64,000 nucleotides of DNA from assembly GCA_023435705.1 (NCBI GenBank), contig JAEYRH010000008.1:186001-250000 (forward strand), read 5' to 3'. A model generated the notes under the pieces. It saw only the letters and a program-made list of their open reading frames with translations, ran no database searches and was not told the DNA's origin. The position numbers were made by a program, and so were the translations under genes. The DNA is from Bacillota bacterium. Its GTDB lineage: Bacteria; Bacillota; Clostridia; Christensenellales; UMGS416. Every line of letters starts with the position of its first letter. Within the stretch, counting starts at the first letter, position 1. This document shows, piece after piece, positions 24,616 through 33,550 of this stretch.

Positions 24616-26202
24616 ATGATCCGCATTACAGACCTCAGGCTTTCCATCGACGCCGGCCCGGGCGAGCTTCGGGCCGCCGCCGCCGCCGCGCTGGGGCTCA
24701 AGCATAACGACATTCTGTCACTGGAAATCCTGCGGCAGGCGGTGGACGCCCGCCATCAGCACAGCATACTCTTCACCCACACCGTGGCGGTGGAGGTGCG
24801 CGATGAGGCGGCGGTGCTGCGTGCAGCGCCCTCCGGCAAGGCGGAGCGTTATGACGCGCCGGTTTATGAGTTGCCCGCGCCGGGTGACAAGAAGCTTGCC
24901 ACCAGGCCGGTCGTGGTGGGTGCGGGGCCTGCGGGCATGCTGGCGGCGTGGGTGCTGGCCAAAGGCGGATACCGGCCCATTGTGCTGGAGCGGGGGCAGG
25001 ACATGGAGACCCGCTGGGCCGACGCCGATGCATTTATGAACGGCGGAGCGCTGAACCCGGAGAGCAACATCCCGTTTGGGGAGGGCGGCGCGGGCGCTTT
25101 TTCCGACGGCAAGCTGGTCACCCGCGTGAAGGACCACCGCTGCCCGGAGGTTTTGCGGCTGCTGGTGGCATGCGGCGCACCGGAGGACATCCTCTATTCA
25201 GGCCGGGCCCATGTGGGCACCGACCGGCTGCGTCAGGCCATCCCGGCGGTGCGCAGGCAAATCGAGGCGCTGGGCGGCGAATACCGCTTTGGCAGCGCCG
25301 TGAAGGAACTGGTTTTGAAGGACGGCAAGCTGGCTGGCCTGCTGATGGCCTCCGGCGAGACGGTGGATTGCGAGGCAGCAGTGCTGGCCATCGGCCACAG
25401 CGCCAGGGACACTGTGGAAAATCTCTATGCCCAGGGCGTGGCGCTGGAGGCCAAGCCCTTTGCGGTGGGCTTCCGCGCCGAGCACCCGCAGGCGCTCATA
25501 GACCGGGCCGCCTGGGGCGCAAAGGCCGGCCACGCCAGGCTGGGCGCGGCGGACTACCACTTGAACACAACAATCAACGGCAGGGCCGTCTATTCGTTTT
25601 GCATGTGCCCCGGCGGATACGTGGTGAACGCCTCCAGCGAGGAAGGGCGGCTGGCCGTGAACGGCATGAGCCTCAGGGCCCGCGATGGAAAGAATGCCAA
25701 CGCAGCCGTGGTGGCGGCGGTTTCGGCGCTGGATTATGGCGATGGGCCATTGGCCGGCATCGCCTTCCAGCAGATGCTCGAAGAAAAGGCCTATCAGTTG
25801 GGCGGCGGCTGGCATGCCCCGGCCCAGCGATTGGGCGACTTTCTGACCGGGCAGAAGACGAAAGCGTTCGGCACTGTGAAGCCCACCGTGCGCCCGGAGG
25901 CAGCCCCGGCAAACCTGAACGGCCTGCTGCCCAAGGCAGTGGAAGACGCGATGAAAGCGGCCTTCCGCCAGTTTGACAAGCGGATGCCCGGTTACGGCAT
26001 GGCCGACGCCGTGCTGACAGCGGTGGAATCCAGAACCAGCGCGCCTACGCGGATGCCCCGGGGGCAGGACATGCAGGCCGAGGGCATCATGGGTCTATAC
26101 CCCGCCGGGGAAGGCGCAGGCTGGGCCGGAGGCATTGTGTCCGCCGCGGTGGACGGCATGCGGGCCGCCGAGGCCCTGATCTCCACATGGAGGGTTGAGT
26201 GA
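24616..26202 (+). CDS. FAD-dependent dehydrogenase-like protein (COG2509 type)
   Basis: A 528-residue flavoprotein. The N-terminal ~85 residues form a small extra domain that uses LRAAAAAALGLKHNDILSLE, then the FAD-binding Rossmann motif PVVVGAGPAGMLAAWVLAKG with the ribose-binding Glu in PIVLERGQDM follows. FGEGGAGAFSDGKLVTR and the closing GLYPAGEGAGWAGGIVSAAV DG complete the family signature. The enzymatic reaction of this family is not known. MIRITDLRLSID at 24616 is used as start since GGGAG precedes it by five bases. It heads an operon with a small membrane protein and a P-loop ATPase. Confidence 0.85.
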   Translation: MIRITDLRLSIDAGPGELRAAAAAALGLKHNDILSLEILRQAVDARHQHSILFTHTVAVEVRDEAAVLRAAPSGKAERYDAPVYELPAPGDKKLATRPVVVGAGPAGMLAAWVLAKGGYRPIVLERGQDMETRWADADAFMNGGALNPESNIPFGEGGAGAFSDGKLVTRVKDHRCPEVLRLLVACGAPEDILYSGRAHVGTDRLRQAIPAVRRQIEALGGEYRFGSAVKELVLKDGKLAGLLMASGETVDCEAAVLAIGHSARDTVENLYAQGVALEAKPFAVGFRAEHPQALIDRAAWGAKAGHARLGAADYHLNTTINGRAVYSFCMCPGGYVVNASSEEGRLAVNGMSLRARDGKNANAAVVAAVSALDYGDGPLAGIAFQQMLEEKAYQLGGGWHAPAQRLGDFLTGQKTKAFGTVKPTVRPEAAPANLNGLLPKAVEDAMKAAFRQFDKRMPGYGMADAVLTAVESRTSAPTRMPRGQDMQAEGIMGLYPAGEGAGWAGGIVSAAVDGMRAAEALISTWRVE

Positions 26203-26552
26203 TGGACAAGCTCTTGCAGTCACTGGATCAATTCAAGGATCTGCCGATCGTAAAGATCTTCGCCGGGCTTTTTTCCGAAAAGAGCCTGGCGCCTCTCATC
26301 GCCAAATATAAGGACCGCGTGATGGAGAACCCTGGCGGCCTGGCCAAGGAGCTTCTGGTGTGGGCGATCATTCTGGCACTGCTGGTGTTCATTGTGGACC
26401 AGGCAATCTATTGGAGCAAGCCCGGCAGGATTTATGAAGCCAGGGAAAGCTGGCTGGCATTTGCCGACGGCACGAAGACAGCGTTCCGGCGTGTGAAAGC
26501 GTTTGTGGGCGGCCTTGCCTCCGGCGGGAGGCGCGGTTATGGGCGCAGATAG
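26202..26552 (+). CDS. Small single-span membrane protein, unknown
   Basis: A 116-residue protein with one strongly hydrophobic segment (ELLVWAIILALLVFIVDQAI, residues ~49-68) between an amphipathic N-terminal half and a basic C-terminus (GGLASGGRRGYGRR). No family is recognised. The ATG at 26202 shares its A with the TGA of the FAD-protein gene and has GGAGGG seven bases upstream; GTG at 26199 is the alternative. Its 3' end overlaps the next gene's start by 14 bases, so the three genes are tightly coupled and may form one membrane-linked unit. Confidence 0.68.
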   Translation: MDKLLQSLDQFKDLPIVKIFAGLFSEKSLAPLIAKYKDRVMENPGGLAKELLVWAIILALLVFIVDQAIYWSKPGRIYEARESWLAFADGTKTAFRRVKAFVGGLASGGRRGYGRR

Positions 26553-27225
26553 CCGGGGCGGAAGCCACCGGGTGCTGGTGCACATCGGCCATTATGGCAG
26601 CGGCAAGACCGAGCTTTCGCTCAATGTGGCGCTGGCCGCTGCCCAAGCGGGGCGCAGCGCGGCGCTGTTTGACCTGGATATTGTGAACCCCTTCTTCCGC
26701 TCCGGTGAGCAGAAGGCGCTGCTGGAAGCCGCAGGAGTGCGCGTGGTCGCGCCGCTGTTTGTGAACAAGACCGTGGAGGTGCCGGCGCTGCCGCCGGAGG
26801 TGCTGACGGCATTCAACGGTGCCTATGACCTGGCCGTGCTGGACGTGGGCGGAGACCCGGCCGGGGCAACGGCACTGGGCCGTTACCACAGGGAGTTGGA
26901 ATCGGCAGACAAATGGGTGCGCTGCGTGGTGAACACCTGCCGGCCTTTCACAACCACCGCCGAGGGCATTGTGGAGATGGCACGGCAGATGGAGGAGCGC
27001 GGCCGGGTGAAGATCGACGCGCTCATCCACAACACCAACCTGGCCGATGAAACCACGGCAGAGCTGATCCTTTCGGGGGAGCAGGCGGTGCTGGACGCGG
27101 CAAAGCTTATGGGCATACCGCTTGAATTCACAATGGCCCGCAGCGACCTGGCTGAAGCCGTGCGGGCGCAAAGCCACACACCGGTGCTGGCTGTGGAAAG
27201 GCACATCAAGCCGATCTGGCTATAA
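26539..27225 (+). CDS. P-loop ATPase, SIMIBI/ParA-MinD-like
   Basis: A 228-residue cytoplasmic P-loop NTPase. The Walker A is VHIGHYGSGKTELSLNVALA, followed by a switch-like AALFDLDIVNPFFRSGEQK (Asp pair of the SIMIBI class) and LAVLDVGGDPAGATALGRY (Walker B with DVGGD). DALIHNTNLADETTAELIL continues the pattern found in MinD/ParA and CobQ/CobB-like ATPases of COG1192 type. It starts MGADSRGG at 26539 with GGGAGG upstream inside the preceding gene. Association with an FAD protein and a small membrane protein recalls cofactor-insertion or localisation ATPases, which is inference. Confidence 0.8.
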   Translation: MGADSRGGSHRVLVHIGHYGSGKTELSLNVALAAAQAGRSAALFDLDIVNPFFRSGEQKALLEAAGVRVVAPLFVNKTVEVPALPPEVLTAFNGAYDLAVLDVGGDPAGATALGRYHRELESADKWVRCVVNTCRPFTTTAEGIVEMARQMEERGRVKIDALIHNTNLADETTAELILSGEQAVLDAAKLMGIPLEFTMARSDLAEAVRAQSHTPVLAVERHIKPIWL

Positions 27226-27241
27226 ACGGGGGGAGCCTGCG

Positions 27242-28573
27242 ATGACCGAACTGTTGGGGGGCCTCCTGCAACTATTGACCGTGGTGTCGCTGGTGGCGGC
27301 AGCCACGGCTTTTCTGCTGGGGTTGGGCAAAGCTCAATCCCAACCCGGTGCGCCTTTGCAGGAAAAGCCCTCCCTGGATTGGAAGAAGACGCTGCTCTGG
27401 GCAGCAGCCATGGCATTGGGCTCAAGGCTGGCACTGGTGCTGCTGGCCTATCTGGGGCTGGCCGCCGCCAACGCATTCGGCTCGGAGGATGTGAAACTGC
27501 TGCTGGCAGGCTACGGCTTTGACAAACCCTTCCCGCCGATGGAATCCATGTTTTCCCGCTGGGATGCCCCCCATTACCTGGACATCGCCCGCTTTGGCTA
27601 CACCTCTGACCTGACCACCAACGGCGGAGAGCAGCACTGGTTCATCGTGTTTTATCCGCTTTATCCGGTGCTGGCGGCGCTGCTGAGGCCGCTGTTCGGC
27701 TCGGTGTTCTGCGCCGGCACGGTGGTATCGTGGCTATCATTGGCCGGGGCCGCGGCGCTCATGATCCGGCTGGCCGCCATGGACGGAAACGAGGCGCAGG
27801 GCCGCAGGGCCGTGAAATACCTGATTGTCTTCCCCGCCGCTGTGTTCTTGGGCGCGCCTTATACGGAGAGCTTGTTTCTGTTGCTCACGGCGCTGTGCCT
27901 CTGGGCGCTCCGCCACCAAAAGTGGTGGCTGGCAGGGCTCATGGGCTTTCTCGCAGCGCTCACCCGTAACCTGGGCCTGCTGCTGGTGGTGCCCTTCACG
28001 ATGGAAATCCTCGATTCGCTTGGAGTTTTCCAGGAGCCACGGCGGCTTGTCACAGGGCGGTTCTGGCTGGATTTTCTGCGGCGCGGCGCATGGATGCTGC
28101 TGATTCCCGCCGGGGCTGCCGTTTACCTGCTGATCAACCAGATCGCCTATGGCGACCCATTTGCCTTTTTGCAGATCCAGGCCGACCACTGGGGCCAGAA
28201 GATGCAAGCGCCCTGGCTCACCGTCAAAACCACCTGGGAAAACCTGGTGGGAGATGGCGACAGCAACCTCAAGCTTTACCTGTGGGGGCCGCAGCTCGCT
28301 GGCATGCTGGCGATGCTGGCGGCGCTGCCCTTTATGATGCGAAAGCTGCGGCCTGCCTGGGCTGCCTACCTGCTGGTCTACACCATTGTGGCGCTCACGC
28401 CGGCGTGGCTTTTGAGCTTCAACCGCTATATGATGGGGGCAGTGCCGCTCTTCCTGGGGCTGGCGGCGCTCACAGAGAAACGAAAGACTGCCGGCTGGAT
28501 TGTGACAATCCTGTTTGCGACGGCGATGCTGTTCCTCGCGGCGGGCTATTTGATGTGGAGGCACGTGGTGTAA
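27242..28573 (+). CDS. PIG-V-like mannosyltransferase, GT-C fold
   Basis: A 443-residue polytopic glycosyltransferase resembling the PIG-V / GT76 family. The first outer loop carries MFSRWDAPHYLDIARFGYTS, containing the W-D-A-x-x-Y motif of the family, and the following WFIVFYPLYPVLAALLRPLF block is typical. APYTESLFLLLTALCLWALR and AALTRNLGLLLVVPF support it. The ATG at 27242 has GGGGGGAG upstream. It would take a mannose from polyprenyl-phosphate mannose to an extracytoplasmic acceptor; bacterial members have few known substrates. Confidence 0.85.
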   Translation: MTELLGGLLQLLTVVSLVAAATAFLLGLGKAQSQPGAPLQEKPSLDWKKTLLWAAAMALGSRLALVLLAYLGLAAANAFGSEDVKLLLAGYGFDKPFPPMESMFSRWDAPHYLDIARFGYTSDLTTNGGEQHWFIVFYPLYPVLAALLRPLFGSVFCAGTVVSWLSLAGAAALMIRLAAMDGNEAQGRRAVKYLIVFPAAVFLGAPYTESLFLLLTALCLWALRHQKWWLAGLMGFLAALTRNLGLLLVVPFTMEILDSLGVFQEPRRLVTGRFWLDFLRRGAWMLLIPAGAAVYLLINQIAYGDPFAFLQIQADHWGQKMQAPWLTVKTTWENLVGDGDSNLKLYLWGPQLAGMLAMLAALPFMMRKLRPAWAAYLLVYTIVALTPAWLLSFNRYMMGAVPLFLGLAALTEKRKTAGWIVTILFATAMLFLAAGYLMWRHVV

Positions 28574-28584
28574 AGCGAATTAAA

Positions 28585-28606
28585 CGGGCCGGGACGGAGC
28601 CCGGCA
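28585..28606. repeat. REP-like GC palindrome
   Basis: GCCGGG-ACGGAG-CCCGGC between the mannosyltransferase and MFS genes; one member of the GGGCCGGGACGGAGCCCGGCCC family scattered through the window. Confidence 0.75.
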
Positions 28607-28629
28607 ACAAGAGGAGAGAGGAAGCATCT

Positions 28630-29934
28630 ATGTCCTTCAAGCAAAAGTTCCTGCAACACCCGTTGATCCACACCTTTCAGACGCTGGAGCGCAACCCCAA
28701 GCTGTGTGTGCTCACCGAGCCGATGTTCACGATCCCCTATTACCTGCTGGCGCCTTTCATCACGCTGTATATGGTGGCGCTGGGGCTCAATGACCAGCTC
28801 ATCGGCATACTGCTCACCATCGGCATGGTGGTGCAGGTGGTGGCGGCGCTGCTGGGCGGCGTGCTCACCGACAAGCTGGGCCGCCGGCTCACCACGTTCG
28901 TGTTCGACCTGATCTCCTGGGCCTTGCCCTGCCTGGTGTGGGCCTTCGCGCAAGACTTCTGGTGGTTTCTGGCCGGGGCAGTGCTAAACGGCCTGTTTCA
29001 GATCCCCAACATTTCCTGGGGGCTGCTGCTGGCGGAGGATTCAGACAAGTCCAAGCTGGTGAACGTGTACTCCTGGATCCAGATCACGGGGTTGTTCGCG
29101 GTGTTCTTCGCTCCTATCTCCGCCTATGCGCTGGGCAAGCATGACCTGGTCTCGCTGATGCGGGTGCTCTACCTGATCTTCTGCGTGACACTCACCATCA
29201 AGATCGTGCTGCTCTATCTGATGGGCCGGGAGACGGCGCAGGGTGAGATCCGCATGCGGGAGACCAAGGGAGTGCCCTTCACGAAGATGTTGGGGGAATA
29301 CAAGGACATCCTGAAGCTGATCCTCTCCTCGCGGCCCACGCTGCTGATACTGGCATTCCTGGCGCTGACCAACGTGTGGAGCCTGGCCATCGGCAATTTC
29401 TTCAGCCTTTACGCGACCATTAATCTGCAGGTGTCTGAGCAATGGGTGCCCATTTTCCCGATGGTGCGCTCGGCGCTGATGCTGGTGATCATGTTCTCGC
29501 TGCAGGGCCGGTTCAACCGCCTGCCTCTGCGAAATGTGCTGACCGCCGGGCTTTGCATTTATCTGGCAAGCCACGTGCTCTTGGTGCTGGCACCGGCCAA
29601 AAACCTCCCAATGCTCTTTGGATACGTGCTTCTGGAGGGGCTGGCCTTCTCGATGGTGCAGCCCCGCAAGGATTCGATGCTCATCTGGTTTGTGGATGAA
29701 AAGCAGCGGGCCCGCATCAACGCCCTGCTTTATGTGGCGATGATCGCGGTGTCCTCCCCCTTCGGCGCGGTGATCGGCTTGCTCTCCGGCATCGACCGGC
29801 GGCTGCCCTTCGCGCTCAACATCCTCTTGTTCTTGGTGGGCATCCTTCTGGTAGCCCGGTCGAAGACGCTCAGGGAGCATGAGAAAGAACAGGTTGGGGA
29901 AGCGGCACCTCCGGCAGTAACATCTGCCACATAA
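28630..29934 (+). CDS. Major facilitator superfamily transporter
   Basis: A 434-residue transporter with twelve predicted helices. The MFS signature between helices 2 and 3 is LLGGVLTDKLGRRLTTFVFD, and the repeat in the second half is SLQGRFNRLPLRNVLT. The long cytoplasmic loop (EIRMRETKGVPFTKMLGEYK) sits in the middle. GGAGAGAGG precedes the ATG. It follows the mannosyltransferase gene by about 55 bases, a gap that holds a REP-like palindrome. Substrate unknown; it is close to the drug-efflux-type DHA1 permeases but sugar export cannot be excluded. Confidence 0.85.
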   Translation: MSFKQKFLQHPLIHTFQTLERNPKLCVLTEPMFTIPYYLLAPFITLYMVALGLNDQLIGILLTIGMVVQVVAALLGGVLTDKLGRRLTTFVFDLISWALPCLVWAFAQDFWWFLAGAVLNGLFQIPNISWGLLLAEDSDKSKLVNVYSWIQITGLFAVFFAPISAYALGKHDLVSLMRVLYLIFCVTLTIKIVLLYLMGRETAQGEIRMRETKGVPFTKMLGEYKDILKLILSSRPTLLILAFLALTNVWSLAIGNFFSLYATINLQVSEQWVPIFPMVRSALMLVIMFSLQGRFNRLPLRNVLTAGLCIYLASHVLLVLAPAKNLPMLFGYVLLEGLAFSMVQPRKDSMLIWFVDEKQRARINALLYVAMIAVSSPFGAVIGLLSGIDRRLPFALNILLFLVGILLVARSKTLREHEKEQVGEAAPPAVTSAT

Positions 29935-30257
29935 TCTATTGCATCTCATAAAGGCGGGCAGGTACAGGCTGGCCGCGTCTTTCAGCCGCTGCTCGCCCAT
30001 GCGACCTGGAGCCCGGCCCGTACATTGACCGCTATAGACAAACTGATTCTGTTGTTCAATATGTGGTGCGGGCGATTCGTGAATCGCCCCTACACGAGCT
30101 CATGATAAAACTCAACTTGTCCCCCTCATGAGGTCTATCCCCCACAAGGGGATTCACGATGTCGCCACCAGGCGACAGGGGGAGTTATCCAACAGCAATA
30201 GCAAAGGGACGGGGTTTTCACCCCGTCCCTTCAAACATCAGTTGATCCGGACCAGAT
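29935..30257. repeat. Intergenic repeat cluster downstream of the MFS gene
   Basis: No gene in ~320 bases. It contains a partial REP-like palindrome half (AGCCCGGCCCGTACATTGA near 30011), a hairpin GGGCGATTC-GT-GAATCGCCC near 30068, an ATG-stem-loop-CAG element at about 30148-30183 (stem TCGCC/GGCGA), and the terminator listed next. Confidence 0.6.
30204..30231. terminator. Bidirectional hairpin terminator
   Basis: GGGACGGGG (30206-30214) pairs with CCCCGTCCC (30221-30229) around the loop TTTTCA. It lies 26 bases past the end of the leftward arabinofuranosidase gene and downstream of the rightward MFS gene. Confidence 0.7.
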
Positions 30258-31760
30258 TTACACCTTGAACCTCAGCACGTTCCAGCTGGCAGCCGGCAGC
30301 CTGCCGGTATAAACGCCGCCGCGCACCGCGCCGCCGGACGCAAAGGCCGGGGCCACGTTGTCGGGGTTCTCCTCGGTGTTCACAGCAGCCAGGTCGTCAT
30401 GCCGCAGCACGATGTGGTCCAGGAACTCGGCTTTTCCAAGGCCCCTCAGGTCAATCTTCACATCCATCGCCTGCTTGACCGAGCGGTTCACCGCAAACAC
30501 CGCCACCTCACCGGATTCCTCGTTGAGCACGGAGGAAACATCCAGATAAGGCACGGCGTCGTAGGTCTTGGCGTCATACTTGGGGCTGTCCACAATGGTG
30601 CCCAGCGAGAGGCCGCGGCCAAACAGCGACGCATGCATATAGGGCCAGTAGATCGTCTGGCGCCAGGACGGGCCGCCGTTGCGGGTCATGATCGGCGCGA
30701 TCACGTTCACCAGCTGGGCCAGGCAGGCCACCTTCACGCGGTCAGCGTTGCGGATGAGGGCGTTCAGCATCGTGCCCACGACCAGCGCGTCAGACATGTC
30801 ATACTTGTCTTCCAAGAGCTTCGGGGCGATCTGCCAGGGCTCGTTCTTGCTATCGGCGTCGTTGCTGTGGAACCACACGTTCCACTCGTCGAAGCTGAGC
30901 ATCATGTCCTTCTTGCTGCGGGTCTTGGCCTTCACAAAGTCGCAGGCAGACACGATCTCATTGATGAACTTCTCCATGCCCATGGCTTCGGCCAGGAAGG
31001 TCTGCATGTCACCGGAGCGGTTGCCGTAATACTGATGCAGAGAGAGATAGTCCACGTTCTCATAGCAGTGCTCCAGCACCACGCGCTCCCATTCGGCATA
31101 GGTGGGCATGTTGCGGTGGGAGCTGCCGCTGGCCACCAGCTCGATGCTGGGGTCGGCCCACTTCATCACCTTGGCAGTCTCGTTGGCGATGCGGCCATAC
31201 TCGTCGGCGGTCTTGTGGCAGATCTGCCAGGGGCCGTCCATCTCATTGCCCAGGCACCAGAGCTTCACGTTGTGGGGGTCGGCATGGCCGTTGGCCTTCC
31301 TGAGGTCGGACCAATAGGTGCCGCCCTTCATGTTGCAGTATTCCACCTGCTGGCGGGCCTCGTCCGGGCCCAATGTGCCCAGATTCACGGCCAGCATGAT
31401 GTCGGTGCCGGCTTTTTTGCTCCAGTCGGCAAACTCATCGATGCCCATTTCGTTGGTCTCGATGCTGAACCAAGCCTGCTCGGCCCGGCGGGGGCGCTTG
31501 GCCTTGGGGCCGATGCCGTCGCGCCAGTCATAACCGGACACGAAGTTGCCGCCGGGGTAGCGCACCACCGGCACATTGAGCTGCTTGATGAGCTGGATGA
31601 CGTCCTTACGGAAGCCCTGCTCGTCCGCCTCGGGGTGGCCGGGCTCATAGATGCCGCCATAGACGGCGCGGCCGAGGTGCTCGATGAAAGAGCCGTAGAG
31701 GCGCTTGTCCACCTGGCCCACGGCGAAATTGCGGTCAAGGGTCACATTTGCTTTGAGCAT
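30258..31760 (-). CDS. abfA: Alpha-L-arabinofuranosidase, GH51
   Basis: A 500-residue intracellular-type glycoside hydrolase of family 51, releasing L-arabinose from arabinan or arabinoxylan oligosaccharides. It has no signal peptide. A TIM barrel carries the acid/base Glu173 in LWCLGNEMDGPW and the nucleophile Glu292 in MLSFDEWNVWF. The opening VTLDRNFAVGQVDKRLYGSF IEHLGRAVYGGIYEP is typical. A C-terminal beta domain follows from ~residue 400. The start at 31760 has AGGAGG seven bases upstream. A near-consensus promoter with an operator-like palindrome precedes it, so it is probably substrate-induced. No arabinose-uptake genes are adjacent. Confidence 0.95.
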   Translation of the reverse strand: MLKANVTLDRNFAVGQVDKRLYGSFIEHLGRAVYGGIYEPGHPEADEQGFRKDVIQLIKQLNVPVVRYPGGNFVSGYDWRDGIGPKAKRPRRAEQAWFSIETNEMGIDEFADWSKKAGTDIMLAVNLGTLGPDEARQQVEYCNMKGGTYWSDLRKANGHADPHNVKLWCLGNEMDGPWQICHKTADEYGRIANETAKVMKWADPSIELVASGSSHRNMPTYAEWERVVLEHCYENVDYLSLHQYYGNRSGDMQTFLAEAMGMEKFINEIVSACDFVKAKTRSKKDMMLSFDEWNVWFHSNDADSKNEPWQIAPKLLEDKYDMSDALVVGTMLNALIRNADRVKVACLAQLVNVIAPIMTRNGGPSWRQTIYWPYMHASLFGRGLSLGTIVDSPKYDAKTYDAVPYLDVSSVLNEESGEVAVFAVNRSVKQAMDVKIDLRGLGKAEFLDHIVLRHDDLAAVNTEENPDNVAPAFASGGAVRGGVYTGRLPAASWNVLRFKV

Positions 31761-31780
31761 GGAAAACCTCCTGTGTGAAG

Positions 31781-31838
31781 TGGTGAACGTTTTACCAAGT
31801 GCGATCACTATCATACGGAATTGGGGGGAGGTTGGCAA
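31781..31838 (-). promoter_or_regulatory. abfA promoter with LacI-like operator
   Basis: On the minus strand TTGCCA (31833-31838) and TATGAT (31810-31815) are 17 bases apart. Immediately downstream of the start point lies TGGTAAAACGTTCACCA (31781-31797), an imperfect palindrome centred on AACGTT with TGGT/ACCA arms, the shape of LacI/GalR-family operators. Confidence 0.6.
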
Positions 31839-31904
31839 GTGGGATTTTATTCGGAATGGAGAGAAAATTGAGGGATTGGGCAGGGTTCAGCTCTACTGCC
31901 CCTG

Positions 31905-31962
31905 AACTCCCTCCGCCCCCTGCGGGGGGCACCTCCCTCAGGAGGGAGGTAGGGAGAGGCGC
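31905..31962. repeat. GC hairpin repeat near the abfA promoter
   Basis: Nested inverted repeats: GCCCCC-TGC-GGGGGC followed by CACCTCCCT-CA-GGAGGGAGGT. Same general family as the other CTCCCT/AGGGAGG repeats of the window. Confidence 0.55.
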
Positions 31963-31992
31963 TAACTTGAGCTTTATGCTGCTCCTGCTAAA

Positions 31993-32781
31993 CTATGTAC
32001 CTACCTCGCTAAACCGGATTGTCTGGATAATCTCTTCCATCTCGTCAATCGTATAGAAACCTATGAACTGGATCTCAGTTGCAGAATCCAAATTGCTGTT
32101 TCGGAAGAATGTATACACGGCGTTGATATCTCCTGCCGGATATTGGAAGACATTCAGGAAGCCTTTCAAATCCTCGGTATCAATCTGATATATCTTCCCA
32201 TGGCCTCTCACAGATAGATTATCGGTCAGCAAATCCAAAACCATTCGGTTCTTTTGGTTATTGATCGGAGAAAAGCTTCCCGCCCAAATGCCATAGCAGA
32301 AATCCAGACATCGGTACTCTGTATCCAGCTCAACACCAAATGCCTTTTCGATGCCTGACCCATAGGTATCAAGAAATCGGCGATCAATTCTGCGATAGAT
32401 CTCCTTCATGGATGCCGCAGAACCAGGCGCACCCAAAATAATATTCTTCCCTTTCCCAATTTGGTAAGCAACAGTGTCCTTTCCCTCCTCGCTGAGATCC
32501 TTCAACTCTGGAGAGTCCGGTATTGTGATGGTATACCCATCACGACCAAGCACGATACCATCAGTTGTTGTTTGCTGATCAAGGTGACGGACAGCGACTG
32601 GATTCAGGATATAACCATGAAAGCCATTCGGATTTGCAACCGCCTTGATCATGAGAGCGCCCACGTCGAAGATGGAAGGCATGAAAGACAGATACAGGGC
32701 AATGAGCAAAAAGATGAGCAGGAGAACAAGGAATTTCTTATTTCTCTGCGTAAATACGTTCACCTTCCCGATCAATTGCAT
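31993..32781 (-). CDS. Membrane-anchored protein, unknown
   Basis: A 262-residue protein with one N-terminal transmembrane helix (FLVLLLIFLLIALYLSFMPS, residues ~17-36) and an extracytoplasmic domain of about 220 residues without a known motif. Two cysteines occur close together in YRCLDFCYGIW. The end FIGFYTIDEMEEIIQTIRFS resembles a repeat unit. Composition is AT-richer than the flanking genes, which suggests separate origin. Start at 32781 has a GGAG seven bases upstream. Stands alone between repeats, with no operon partner. Confidence 0.62.
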   Translation of the reverse strand: MQLIGKVNVFTQRNKKFLVLLLIFLLIALYLSFMPSIFDVGALMIKAVANPNGFHGYILNPVAVRHLDQQTTTDGIVLGRDGYTITIPDSPELKDLSEEGKDTVAYQIGKGKNIILGAPGSAASMKEIYRRIDRRFLDTYGSGIEKAFGVELDTEYRCLDFCYGIWAGSFSPINNQKNRMVLDLLTDNLSVRGHGKIYQIDTEDLKGFLNVFQYPAGDINAVYTFFRNSNLDSATEIQFIGFYTIDEMEEIIQTIRFSEVGT

Positions 32782-32894
32782 CTGTTCACTCCGCCCCTTA
32801 TAGCCTAATCAACCGGATCGCGCTGACGATCGCAATTGCCTCATCCCATGAAGTCAACGATGAATCTGACTGCGTTTTTCATGATAAAGCTTGT

Positions 32895-33377
32895 TTAAAA
32901 CAGCTTTTCCGCCACACGCTTGGCGGCCTTCTCCCCGCCGTATTGCTTGATCAGCCCTTCCTTTGCGACACCCTTTATGGAAACCACAATGCTCTCGCCG
33001 TCGATCTCGTCAATCGCCACCAACACCACTGCAGGGTTCATGCCCATCGCGCCGGACCCGACCACAGCGCCGAGCACAGGCTGGTCAGTGCCCTGGCCGG
33101 CGTCCTCAATGATCCTGCCCTCCGCAGACAGCACTGCAAACGCCTTCTCCATAAACTTGCCCGGATCCATCGCAAGCCTTTTGGTGATCTGGTGCTCATT
33201 GTTTGGCAAAAAGCGGGAGGCTGCGGCGGCGCCCAGATGGGCCGCAGCCTTATTCAGGGCAGGGATGCCCGCGTATTTCCGGGATACCTTGCCAATCAGC
33301 TGGCTTGTGCGCTCTGCGGTGACGCCGGCAAGCTTGCCGAGCTCGTGGGTGAGGATTTGGTTTGTGGTTTGACTCAT
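32895..33377 (-). CDS. Soluble protein of unknown family, 160 aa
   Basis: A cytoplasmic protein without signal peptide or membrane span. Residues ~1-75 are helical and Ala-rich (LGKLAGVTAERTSQLIGKVS, LNKAAAHLGAAAASRFLP). The second half has ILSAEGRII-like FAVLSAEGRIIEDAGQGTDQ, GAVVGSGAMGMNPAVVLVAI and SIKGVAKEGLIKQYGGEKA. I recognise no family. MSQTTNQILTHE at 33377 is taken as start since GGAGG precedes it. It lies immediately downstream of the hydrogenase operon terminator but has its own promoter region, so a link to the hydrogenase is uncertain. Confidence 0.68.
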   Translation of the reverse strand: MSQTTNQILTHELGKLAGVTAERTSQLIGKVSRKYAGIPALNKAAAHLGAAAASRFLPNNEHQITKRLAMDPGKFMEKAFAVLSAEGRIIEDAGQGTDQPVLGAVVGSGAMGMNPAVVLVAIDEIDGESIVVSIKGVAKEGLIKQYGGEKAAKRVAEKLF

Positions 33378-33520
33378 GGGGGCCTCCAAACACATAAAAT
33401 TAGCAAAGCAAATTGTAACAATAGCCGTCAGCTTTTCTGCCCCAGTATAATACAAAAATGGCGACCCGAAAAGCTCTGTACGATGCAAGGCAATGTATCC
33501 CCTGCCTGCAATAATTGGTG

Positions 33521-33546
33521 AAAAAAAACCGCCCTCTCGGGCGGTT
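33521..33546 (-). terminator. Terminator of the hydrogenase operon
   Basis: CCGCCC (33529-33534) pairs with GGGCGG (33539-33544); read on the minus strand an eight-T run follows. It lies only five bases past the hycI stop. Confidence 0.85.
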
Positions 33547-33550
33547 TCCT

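Noticed and set aside
30399..31778. Long plus-strand open frame opposite the arabinofuranosidase gene
   Set aside because: Antisense shadow of a strong GH51 gene with catalytic motifs and a promoter; the frame has no ribosome site and low-complexity His/Ala/Val/Gly content.
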